A stretch of 8,475 nt of DNA from Lachnospiraceae bacterium (GCA_024684155.1 JAIKXK010000075.1:1-8475), one strand, 5' to 3'. Numbered from the stretch's first letter, positions 1 to 6,636 are shown. Translations and numbers: made by a program. The notes: a model not told the origin generated them from the sequence alone.

Positions 1-1
1 T

Positions 2-253
2 TGCCATTGCAAGATGTGTGTTAGTGATGATGTAGTAGCAACCTGCGGTACTATAAATTTGGATTATCGTAGTTTGTATCATCATTTTGAAAATGGTTGC
101 ATGTACATGGATTGTAAGGCAGTGTTAGATACGAAAAAGGATTTTGAGAAGATTTTTAGTGAGTCTGAAAATGTCACAGAAAAATATTTGGGATTAGGTG
201 GACTATTAAAAATCAGACAATTAGTACTTCGCTTGTTTGCATCTCTATTATAA
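2..253 (+). CDS. cls: Cardiolipin synthase, C-terminal fragment (PLD superfamily)
   Basis: The reading frame enters from the left edge, so only the last 83 codons are present. The first visible residues carry the second HKD motif of the phospholipase D superfamily: H-x-K-x4-D, with His at 5-7, Lys at 11-13 and Asp at 26-28. A G-T-I-N-L-D-Y-R-S block follows at about 47-73, the hallmark of bacterial cardiolipin synthases, and then a His-Phe-Glu stretch. By family knowledge the enzyme joins two phosphatidylglycerols, or a related pair, into cardiolipin at the cytoplasmic membrane; the catalytic His attacks the phosphodiester. The C-terminal tail ends in a Leu/Arg-rich helix, as in other members. 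An internal ATG at 14 is not a start, because it lies inside the HKD motif. No terminator is seen after the stop, so read-through into the next gene is possible. The upstream half, including the first HKD and membrane segments, lies outside the window. Confidence 0.9.
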   Translation, partial: CHCKMCVSDDVVATCGTINLDYRSLYHHFENGCMYMDCKAVLDTKKDFEKIFSESENVTEKYLGLGGLLKIRQLVLRLFASLL

Positions 254-272
254 AGGTCATAAATCGTTGAAT

Positions 273-301
273 CTTACATACAATTCATAGCACTTTATGA
301 T
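273..301 (+). promoter_or_regulatory. Possible sigma-A type promoter of the kinase operon
   Basis: CTTACA (273-278) and TATGAT (296-301) are separated by 17 bases and match the housekeeping consensus at 4/6 and 5/6. Transcription would start near 307-309, about 40 nt before the ATG at 348. A TAAAAT immediately downstream (301-306) is an alternative -10 with a poorer -35. The spacer of this promoter contains the left arm of the 12-bp inverted repeat (283-294). In an AT-rich gap such matches can occur by chance. Confidence 0.4.
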
Positions 302-353
302 AAAATGAGTTGGTCAAAAAGTTTTTATGGCCGAATAGGGGAGTGCTATGAAT
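283..353. repeat. Perfect 12-bp inverted repeat, right arm covering a start codon
   Basis: ATTCATAGCACT at 283-294 and AGTGCTATGAAT at 342-353 are exact reverse complements, separated by 47 nt. The right arm includes the ATG start codon (348-350) and the last two bases of the Shine-Dalgarno AGGGGAG (337-343). Two further G-T pairs (295/341 and 296/340) could extend the stem in RNA. A smaller nested pairing is possible in the loop: ATAAAA at 300-305 with TTTTAT at 323-328. In a transcript starting upstream of 283, the start codon would be buried in the stem. In DNA, the arms could be two operator half-sites. The match is directly visible; the function is inferred. Confidence 0.75.
337..343 (+). 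promoter_or_regulatory. Ribosome binding site of the first hybrid kinase
   Basis: AGGGGAG lies 4 nt before the ATG at 348. It supports this start and partly overlaps the right arm of the inverted repeat. Confidence 0.65.
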
Positions 354-2393
354 AATAAAACAAATAAGCATTTAACCGTTATCCTTGTAGTTACAATTGC
401 AACACTTGGATTAATGGTAGAAAGTATTTTAATGGATTGGGAGTATTGGATGCTACCGGTACTTCTATTAGGAATCATTCTTTTATGGGTGATACACATT
501 CGTCAGTATAATACAGAAGAATTTCGAGAAAACTATTATCTGGGGTTTGCTATGACGGGAACCTTCTTTCATGGCGTCCATGATACTAGTTTTTTTGATG
601 TTGTAGTTATAATTCTTCTTTTAATGATTACCTTTTCTTTGTTCTATCGGGCATTCATGCTGAATTTGATTTTGATTGAATACGGCGCTATTATGCTCAT
701 TCAGTTCTACGGGATTTATCGAAATCCTGATAGTTTTTTTGATTCCACAAATATTTCAAGATTGTTTTTACATGTAGCCAGTGCACTTATGGCGTTTTTT
801 GTCTGCAAGAAACTGATTCGTGAAAAGCAGGCTATGGAGGAGTTGATTTCAGCAGAAGAAAGAAAAATAGAACAGGTAGATAAAGAAACCGAGGACTTTT
901 TAACAAATATTTCTCATGAGCTTCGCACACCTGTCAATGTTGTCAATGGTATTTCTACTTTGATTCTTAAAAAAGAAAACAGAGAAGATGTGCTATCTAT
1001 TCAGGATGCAGGACTTCGTTTGTCCCGTCAGATTGAAGATATTCAGGACTATACGGAAATCGTAAGAGACCAGGTGTTATTAGAGGAGGACGACTACACC
1101 ATTACCTCCTTAGCAAATGATGTCATGAAGAATTTAAAAATTCAGGAGACGAAGTCTAATGTAGAGGTAGTAGTGGATTTAGATCCAAACGTTCCTATGG
1201 TAATGAAGGGGGATATTAAAAAGCTCCAGAAAATTCTTCGTCATCTCGTGGATAATGCCATTAAATTTACAGAAATGGGTGGGGTTTATATTCATATCTT
1301 TGCCATAAGAAGAGACTATGGTGTGAATTTAAATATAGAAGTGGCAGATACCGGTATGGGAATGTCACGAAAGGATATTGCCTTTGCCTCAAAGGGAATG
1401 TATCAGGCTAATAAAAACAGAAACCGAAGCAATGGTGGAATAGGTATTGGCTTAAATGTGGTGTACGGATTTGTGCATCAAATGGATGGATTTGTAAAGA
1501 TTGAGAGTGAAGTGGGTTATGGTACAAAGGTACTTGCAAGCATTCCTCAGGCCGTTGTGGATTACACCCCTTGCCTGGAGATTAATCATGATGCAGTAGG
1601 AGATGTATTATTCCATGTAAAAACTGAGAAATTTACAGTGCCTAAGGTAAGGGAATACTATCGAAACATGGCCCTTAATATTGCAAAGGGATTAAATATT
1701 AATCTCTATTCTGCAAATAGTGTAAAAGAAATTAATAAATATATAGACGAACTTCATGTAACCCATATTTTCATGGGTGTGGAGGAATATGAAGAAAATG
1801 CTCATTTCTTCCAGCGTTTAAGTGAATCAGGAATTACAGTAGCAGTTTCTGCAGATGTAAACTACCAGAAAAAAGATGGTGGTGTCATTATTATGCCAAA
1901 ACCTCTTTATGGCTTCCCTGTTGTCCGGGTACTAAATGGAGCAGAAATTGAAGATGAGACAGGTGCGATAGACGCTATTGATTTTCATGGGTTAAAAGCA
2001 TTAGTTGTTGACGATGAACCAATGAATCTTGTGGTAGCCACTGGATTATTTAAAGAATATGGAATGGATGTGGATACTGCAAATGGTGGACCGGAAGCCA
2101 TTGAAAAATTCTTATTAAGTGATTATGACGTCATCTTTATGGATCATATGATGCCGGGAATGGATGGTGTTACCGCTATGAAGAAGTTAAAACTCATTGC
2201 AAAGGAAAATCATAGAAACTGCATTGTAGTTGCTCTTACGGCGAATACAGTAAGTGGCGCAAGAGAAATGTTTATAGAAGAAGGCTTTGATGGATTTATC
2301 AGTAAGCCAATCGATACCCACGACTTTGAACGAGTGGTGCAAAAGAGTGTGCTTCGTAAAAATCCTACAGAAAGAGTAGGAGGTGAAGCATGA
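348..2393 (+). CDS. Membrane hybrid sensor histidine kinase with degenerate and intact receivers
   Basis: The 681-residue protein begins with five or six hydrophobic segments (about 8-28, 33-51, 84-100, 104-124, 137-153, with a weaker one near 62-77) and no large extracytoplasmic domain, then a charged coiled coil (155-182). The HisKA H-box is S-H-E-L-R-T-P with phospho-acceptor His190. The ATPase domain has N303 (N-box), D334-T-G-M-G-M (G1) and G363-G-I-G-I-G-L (G2). Residues about 418-531 look like a receiver that has lost its acidic pair and phospho-Asp but keeps K518-P519. The C-terminal receiver (about 549-670) is complete: D555/D556, phospho-Asp599, T631, K653-P654. It has no HPt, so onward transfer probably uses the HPt of the next gene, whose start overlaps its stop (ATGA). 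The ligand sensed is unknown. The AGGGGAG site supports the start. It heads a three-gene operon. Confidence 0.93.
   Translation: MNNKTNKHLTVILVVTIATLGLMVESILMDWEYWMLPVLLLGIILLWVIHIRQYNTEEFRENYYLGFAMTGTFFHGVHDTSFFDVVVIILLLMITFSLFYRAFMLNLILIEYGAIMLIQFYGIYRNPDSFFDSTNISRLFLHVASALMAFFVCKKLIREKQAMEELISAEERKIEQVDKETEDFLTNISHELRTPVNVVNGISTLILKKENREDVLSIQDAGLRLSRQIEDIQDYTEIVRDQVLLEEDDYTITSLANDVMKNLKIQETKSNVEVVVDLDPNVPMVMKGDIKKLQKILRHLVDNAIKFTEMGGVYIHIFAIRRDYGVNLNIEVADTGMGMSRKDIAFASKGMYQANKNRNRSNGGIGIGLNVVYGFVHQMDGFVKIESEVGYGTKVLASIPQAVVDYTPCLEINHDAVGDVLFHVKTEKFTVPKVREYYRNMALNIAKGLNINLYSANSVKEINKYIDELHVTHIFMGVEEYEENAHFFQRLSESGITVAVSADVNYQKKDGGVIIMPKPLYGFPVVRVLNGAEIEDETGAIDAIDFHGLKALVVDDEPMNLVVATGLFKEYGMDVDTANGGPEAIEKFLLSDYDVIFMDHMMPGMDGVTAMKKLKLIAKENHRNCIVVALTANTVSGAREMFIEEGFDGFISKPIDTHDFERVVQKSVLRKNPTERVGGEA
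2378..2385 (+). promoter_or_regulatory. Ribosome binding site of the DegV-containing kinase
   Basis: AGGAGGTG sits inside the end of the upstream gene, 4 nt before the ATG at 2390 (6 nt counted from AGGAGG). Two ATG codons follow in frame (2390 and 2393). The spacing fits the first better, though either could be used. The first gives an ATGA overlap with the upstream stop, typical of translational coupling. Confidence 0.8.
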
Positions 2394-5300
2394 TGGATCG
2401 AATTACAAAATTATTTTTAGGTCAGTTAAAAAAAACCATGAGTTTTGAAGAATGTATTCTTCGACTTATGATTTTTCTGGAAGTAGTTTCCATGGGAGTT
2501 GTCATTCTCTTTGATATTATTTTTAAGGAAAATATTGCTGAGATTGTGACTTTAATTTTGCTTTTATTAGTGTCACCTTCCTTAAGCTACTTGGGAATTG
2601 TAAAAAACAAAATCAAATTTATCTTAACAGCACAGCTTTGTATCATGATTTTTGTGGTACTACCTATGTCCTTTTTCTTTGGTGGTGGACCAAAGGGAGG
2701 TGGAGTCTTTTGGATTGGATTTACCTATATGTTTATAGGTCTAGCAGCCTCTGGAAAAATAAGATCCGTTTTATGTGCTTTAGAGACTGCGGTTGTCCTT
2801 GGAGAATTTACCATTTGGGGATTCTATGGAAGCCATTTTTATCAGCATAGCGATGGAATGATGATAGCTGATTTTTTGGTATCCATTCTTTTGACAGGAT
2901 TTTGTGTCTATGCCATGGTACGATTCCAAAAGAATTTATTCCGCATTGAGAATAAACATGCCCAGGAGGAAACAAAACGGGTAGAAGAATTAAACCGATC
3001 TCAAAATGCATTTTTCTCCAGTATGAGTCATGAAATAAGAACTCCGATTAATTCTATTTTAGGATTGAACGAGCTGATTCTTCGTCAGGACAATATTACA
3101 GATGAAGTACGGCGTGATGCTGGAAATATCCAGGGTGCGGGAAAAATGTTACTTGTGTTAGTAAATGATATTTTAGACCTTAGTAAAATTCGTGCCGGTA
3201 AGATGGATATTGTTCCTGTAAATTATGATGTTGGAAAATTGATTTCTGAAATCGTAAATATGGTTTGGCTTCGGGCAGAGGAAAAGGGATTGAAGCTTTA
3301 TGTAGATATTGATCCATCTCTTCCAAAGCAGTTATATGGTGATGAAGTTAGAATTAAGCAGGTGTTAATTAACATTTTAAATAACGCCGTAAAATATACG
3401 AAAGAAGGATCTGTATCTCTACATTTAGAATGTGAAGAGAGAGTGGATGATCTTGCTCATTTAATCATCAGTGTTTCTGATACGGGAATGGGAATTAAAC
3501 AGGAGGCAATTCCTCATTTGTTTGATGCCTTCCAAAGATTAGATCAGGAAGAAAATCGAATGATTGAAGGTACCGGACTTGGACTTTCTATTGTAAAACA
3601 GCTGGTGGATTTAATGGATGGAACCATATCCGTTAGTAGTGTTTATGGGGAAGGTTCTACTTTTATGGTGGAACTTTGGCAGCGCATTACAGAGGAGGAA
3701 GAACTAGGGGATATTAATATTTCTCAGTACAATAAGTTTTCTGCAAAGAGACATCTTTGTGGATTTTTGGCTCCTGATGCACAGATTCTTATTGTGGATG
3801 ACAATGAAATGAATCTGGAGGTAGAAGAAAAACTATTAGCGGATACCAATATGACAATTCATACTGCCACAGATGGATTAGAAGCATTGAAGCTAACGGT
3901 AGAGCATCAGTATGATGTAATCTTTATGGATCATTTAATGCCGGAAATGGATGGTATTAAATGCTTTACAGAAATCAGAAAACAAATAGGAGGATTGAAT
4001 AAGCAGACTCCGGTTATTATCTTAACCGCCAATGCAGGAAGTGAAAATAAAGAATTATATCGAAAGGCAGGATTTAATGGTTATCTCGTAAAACCTGTAT
4101 CTGGATGGGAATTAGAAGAGGCACTGTTAAAACATTTGCCAGAGGATAAGGTGACTGAAATTAGCAGTGAACATGCAGGAAAGCAAATGAATACTGCAAA
4201 GGGATATACGAAAAAACATCCAGTACAAATCACTACAAGTTCCATGTGTGACTTGCCAATACGTGTGATTAATGAACTATCCATTGATATTATTCCATTT
4301 TCCATTCATACGGAGCATGGACAGTTTTTTGATAGTGAAGAAATGAGTTCAGATGAATTAATTAACTATATGAGTGTAGATGGAAGACGATTAGATTCAG
4401 AACCTCCAAAGGTGGATGAGTTTGAACACTTCTTTGCCAGGGAAGTAAAAAAAGCACATCATGTAATTCATATTGCTCTGACATCAGGGATGAGCGATGA
4501 ATATAATCGTGCCCTTGAAGCGGCAAATACCTTTGACAATGTGACGGTAATTAACGCAGAATCTTTATCAAGTTCTCTTGGAATTTTAGTAATGATTGCA
4601 TCCCGTTTGGCTTCTCAGGGAATAGATGCACAACATATTATAGATGAATTAAATGAGGTGAAGGAACGTATTCGCTGTAGTTTTGTGATTGCCAACATGG
4701 ATTATTTACATCGTCGTAATTATATTTCTGATGGTGTGTATCAGGTTATGAAAAACTTAGAACTACATCCCGCACTCCATATTAAAAATGATAAGTTTGG
4801 TGTGGCAAAGATTTGGAAGGGCAGCGTTCGAAAATGTTACAGCAAATACATTTCCTTTGCCTTCCCTAAGATGGTAAAACCGGATTTGGATATTTTATTT
4901 ATTACCTATGCAGATGTTTCGGAAGAAGACCTGCAGTGGATCAAAACTGAGGTTTTAAAGAGATTTGAATTTAAACAGATTATTTTCCAAAAGGCATCAG
5001 CTGCAATTTCCCTTAACTGTGGACCAGGAACCTTTGGCCTATTGTATATGGAAAAGGGAAAGAATGGCTATCATTTAAATTCCATGATGAATATGATAAA
5101 TGAAAGCCGGGAGTATCGGGTAGAAAAGACGGTTCGTAAACAGACAAACTTAGCATGGTATGAGTCCCTTGAAGGAATCGATGGAAAGATGGCTATTAAG
5201 AGCAGTGGTTCAGAGGAAGCACTTCGCTCTGTACTTCAAATCTTTTATGATTCTATTAAGACAAAGTCCCGGGAACTGGAAGAATATTATGAAGCTGGGG

Positions 5301-5740
5301 ATTGGGAAAATTATACAATAAAGGTGCATGCCCTAAAGAGTTCTGCAAGACTTGTTGGTGCTATGGAGTTGAGTAAACAGGCACTTGCCCTAGAGGATGC
5401 AGGTAAAAAAGAGAATATTGAATTTATCAAAGACCATCATGAAGATATGATGAAAAATTATAAAACCTATGAAGATATTCTTTTGCCTTTATGTGGACAT
5501 GAAAATGAGGAGGACGTAGAAAAAACAGAAGCAGATCCTGCATTAATGGAAAGCGTCTATGAGGGAATTCGTGAAGCTTCTGATGACATGGATTTAGAAC
5601 AGTTAGAGAGTATCTTTGAGGAACTGAAAGACTATAGCATTCCAAAAGAAGATGAGGCGCTTTTTAACAGGTTAAAAGAATGCTTTGAACAGTTTGATTA
5701 TGATGGAATGACTGATGCATTAAACGAGGCTGGAAAGTAG
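2390..5740 (+). CDS. Hybrid histidine kinase with built-in DegV (fatty-acid-binding) and HPt domains
   Basis: This 1116-residue protein has an unusual domain order. Six hydrophobic segments (about 24-45, 49-70, 76-97, 104-121, 126-147, 157-178) lead through a coiled coil to HisKA with His214 (S-H-E-I-R-T-P). The ATPase domain shows N332, D364-T-G-M-G-I and G394-T-G-L-G-L. A complete receiver follows (about 466-585: D470/D471, phospho-Asp514, T546, K568-P569). Residues about 611-890 then match the DegV/EDD family: T-T-S-S-M-C-D-L-P (615-623), T698-S-G-M-S, an S-L-S-S-S-L-G segment (725-731), M-D-Y-L (770-773) and G-P-G-T-F-G (878-883), over the usual family length of about 280. An HPt domain follows (about 923-1033) with phospho-His980 in H-A-L-K-S-S, then an acidic helical tail to 1116. 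DegV proteins bind fatty acids, for example FakB of the FakA/FakB kinase system. Inference: a ligand gates phosphotransfer between receiver and HPt. Domain calls are firm for the kinase parts and strong for DegV. Confidence 0.92.
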   Translation: MMDRITKLFLGQLKKTMSFEECILRLMIFLEVVSMGVVILFDIIFKENIAEIVTLILLLLVSPSLSYLGIVKNKIKFILTAQLCIMIFVVLPMSFFFGGGPKGGGVFWIGFTYMFIGLAASGKIRSVLCALETAVVLGEFTIWGFYGSHFYQHSDGMMIADFLVSILLTGFCVYAMVRFQKNLFRIENKHAQEETKRVEELNRSQNAFFSSMSHEIRTPINSILGLNELILRQDNITDEVRRDAGNIQGAGKMLLVLVNDILDLSKIRAGKMDIVPVNYDVGKLISEIVNMVWLRAEEKGLKLYVDIDPSLPKQLYGDEVRIKQVLINILNNAVKYTKEGSVSLHLECEERVDDLAHLIISVSDTGMGIKQEAIPHLFDAFQRLDQEENRMIEGTGLGLSIVKQLVDLMDGTISVSSVYGEGSTFMVELWQRITEEEELGDINISQYNKFSAKRHLCGFLAPDAQILIVDDNEMNLEVEEKLLADTNMTIHTATDGLEALKLTVEHQYDVIFMDHLMPEMDGIKCFTEIRKQIGGLNKQTPVIILTANAGSENKELYRKAGFNGYLVKPVSGWELEEALLKHLPEDKVTEISSEHAGKQMNTAKGYTKKHPVQITTSSMCDLPIRVINELSIDIIPFSIHTEHGQFFDSEEMSSDELINYMSVDGRRLDSEPPKVDEFEHFFAREVKKAHHVIHIALTSGMSDEYNRALEAANTFDNVTVINAESLSSSLGILVMIASRLASQGIDAQHIIDELNEVKERIRCSFVIANMDYLHRRNYISDGVYQVMKNLELHPALHIKNDKFGVAKIWKGSVRKCYSKYISFAFPKMVKPDLDILFITYADVSEEDLQWIKTEVLKRFEFKQIIFQKASAAISLNCGPGTFGLLYMEKGKNGYHLNSMMNMINESREYRVEKTVRKQTNLAWYESLEGIDGKMAIKSSGSEEALRSVLQIFYDSIKTKSRELEEYYEAGDWENYTIKVHALKSSARLVGAMELSKQALALEDAGKKENIEFIKDHHEDMMKNYKTYEDILLPLCGHENEEDVEKTEADPALMESVYEGIREASDDMDLEQLESIFEELKDYSIPKEDEALFNRLKECFEQFDYDGMTDALNEAGK

Positions 5741-5743
5741 ATT

Positions 5744-5750
5744 AGGAGGA
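5744..5750 (+). promoter_or_regulatory. Ribosome binding site fixing a GTG start
   Basis: AGGAGGA lies 6 nt before GTG at 5757. The first in-frame ATG (5778) is 27 nt away and has no such site, so the GTG is preferred. Confidence 0.8.
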
Positions 5751-5756
5751 TACAGG

Positions 5757-6548
5757 GTGGCTATAAAAGAAAGTAAAATGATTGTTCTTGTGTTATATCA
5801 ATACAGTATTGTAGTAAAAGGTATTGAAAAGAAATTACAGGAACTAGGATACAAATTAATCGTACTTGAAAATGATTTTGAAAAGGTGGAGCAGTACGTA
5901 GAAATGGCAGACATGTTTTTATTGTATCTCCATCCAGATATTATGGAAGACTACGACGAAAAAGAACTACTAAAAGCATTTATGGAAGAAATGGAAAGTA
6001 CCAAGGCGCTGCTTCTTACCATAGGTGAGAAAAAAATTGAAAATGAAGTTTTTAAATTCTTACCTGCATTAAAAAACCACGGATGGATGAATCGTCCGGT
6101 CAAGTTAGAAGATTTAGAACTAAAAATAGAAGATATGTTTATCCAACAGAAAAAAATGGATAAAGCTATGTCAGAGGCGTTAAACAAACGGGTTTTAATT
6201 GTAGATGATGATCCAGGTTATGCCAAAATGGTAAGAGAGTGGATGAAGGATTATTACTCAACCAGTGTTGTAACTTCGGGAGCGCAGGCCTTTAATTTCC
6301 TGGCAAAAAAGCAGGTGGATTTGGTACTTTTAGATTATGAAATGCCAGTAGCCAATGGTCCTCAGGTACTTCAGATGTTAAAAGCAGAACCAAATACTGC
6401 AGATATTCCAGTCGTATTTTTAACTGGAGTTGGTGACCTTGAAAGTGTTAAATCTGTTATGGCCCTGCGCCCGGCAGGATATATTTTAAAGTCGACTCCA
6501 AGAGAAGATTTACTAAAATATATTGAAGGAATCTTAGAAAAGTGCTAA
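5757..6548 (+). CDS. Two-receiver response regulator without effector domain
   Basis: The 263-residue soluble protein starts at GTG, chosen from the AGGAGGA site, 16 nt after the upstream stop. The N-terminal half (about 8-127) has receiver-like alternation: hydrophobic strands at 8-14 and 53-58, L-L-T-I-G at 86-90, and N-R-P at 112-114 where K-P is usual. It lacks an acidic pair and an Asp at the end of the third strand, so it is read as a degenerate receiver. A helical linker (about 128-143) leads to an intact receiver: D150/D151/D152, phospho-Asp193 in L-L-D-Y-E-M-P, T223 in F-L-T-G, and K245 followed by Ser rather than the usual Pro. No DNA-binding, enzymatic or RNA-binding domain follows; the protein stops just after the last receiver helix. 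It is the likely final acceptor of phosphate from His980 of the upstream HPt, acting by protein contact or as a phosphate sink. The target is unknown. Confidence 0.88.
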   Translation: MAIKESKMIVLVLYQYSIVVKGIEKKLQELGYKLIVLENDFEKVEQYVEMADMFLLYLHPDIMEDYDEKELLKAFMEEMESTKALLLTIGEKKIENEVFKFLPALKNHGWMNRPVKLEDLELKIEDMFIQQKKMDKAMSEALNKRVLIVDDDPGYAKMVREWMKDYYSTSVVTSGAQAFNFLAKKQVDLVLLDYEMPVANGPQVLQMLKAEPNTADIPVVFLTGVGDLESVKSVMALRPAGYILKSTPREDLLKYIEGILEKC

Positions 6549-6570
6549 AATTTGCCATATTTTTAAGATA

Positions 6571-6599
6571 TTGTGGCATTATACACAAAGTGATATAAT
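6571..6599 (+). promoter_or_regulatory. Extended -10 promoter of the HD-GYP gene
   Basis: TTGTGG (6571-6576) and TATAAT (6594-6599) are 17 bases apart, and the -10 is preceded by TG-A (6591-6593), giving an extended -10. Transcription would start near 6605, leaving a leader of about 38 nt. The octamer TGATATAA of the -10 region recurs at 6611-6618. An imperfect inverted repeat, TGCCA (6553-6557) with TGGCA (6574-6578), overlaps the -35 and might be an operator. The gene therefore has its own start of transcription, separate from the kinase operon. Confidence 0.65.
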
Positions 6600-6630
6600 G
6601 TATACTTTCTTGATATAAATAATATGGTTT

Positions 6631-6636
6631 AGGAGA
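6631..6636 (+). promoter_or_regulatory. Ribosome binding site of the HD-GYP gene
   Basis: AGGAGA lies 7 nt before the ATG at 6644 and supports that start. Confidence 0.75.

Noticed and set aside
14..253. ATG at 14 as the start of a small separate gene
   Set aside because: It falls in the middle of the H-x-K-x4-D motif, and the frame is open to the window edge, so this is the end of a longer cardiolipin synthase gene.
254..282. Terminator after cardiolipin synthase
   Set aside because: No stem followed by a T-tract is visible here; the only strong pairing in the gap involves the next start codon.
2638..2850. Plus-strand 70-codon frame inside the DegV kinase
   Set aside because: It is an out-of-frame shadow with a Trp/Leu/Tyr-rich composition caused by the membrane-segment codons of the real gene.
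4130..4222. Junction between receiver and DegV domain as a missed gene boundary
   Set aside because: The frame is continuous through a hydrophilic linker (about residues 587-610), with no stop, ribosome binding site or start between the domains, and the frame continues into a proper HPt.
5951..6187. Minus-strand open frame of 78 codons opposite the two-receiver gene, and similar ones elsewhere
   Set aside because: It lies wholly inside a strong plus-strand gene, has no ribosome binding site of its own and a low-complexity Ser/Phe composition; it is a shadow of AT-rich coding sequence.
6549..6580. Rho-independent terminator after the two-receiver gene
   Set aside because: The TGCCA/TGGCA stem is short with mismatches and is followed by ATTATAC, not a run of T; it also overlaps a good -35 element.
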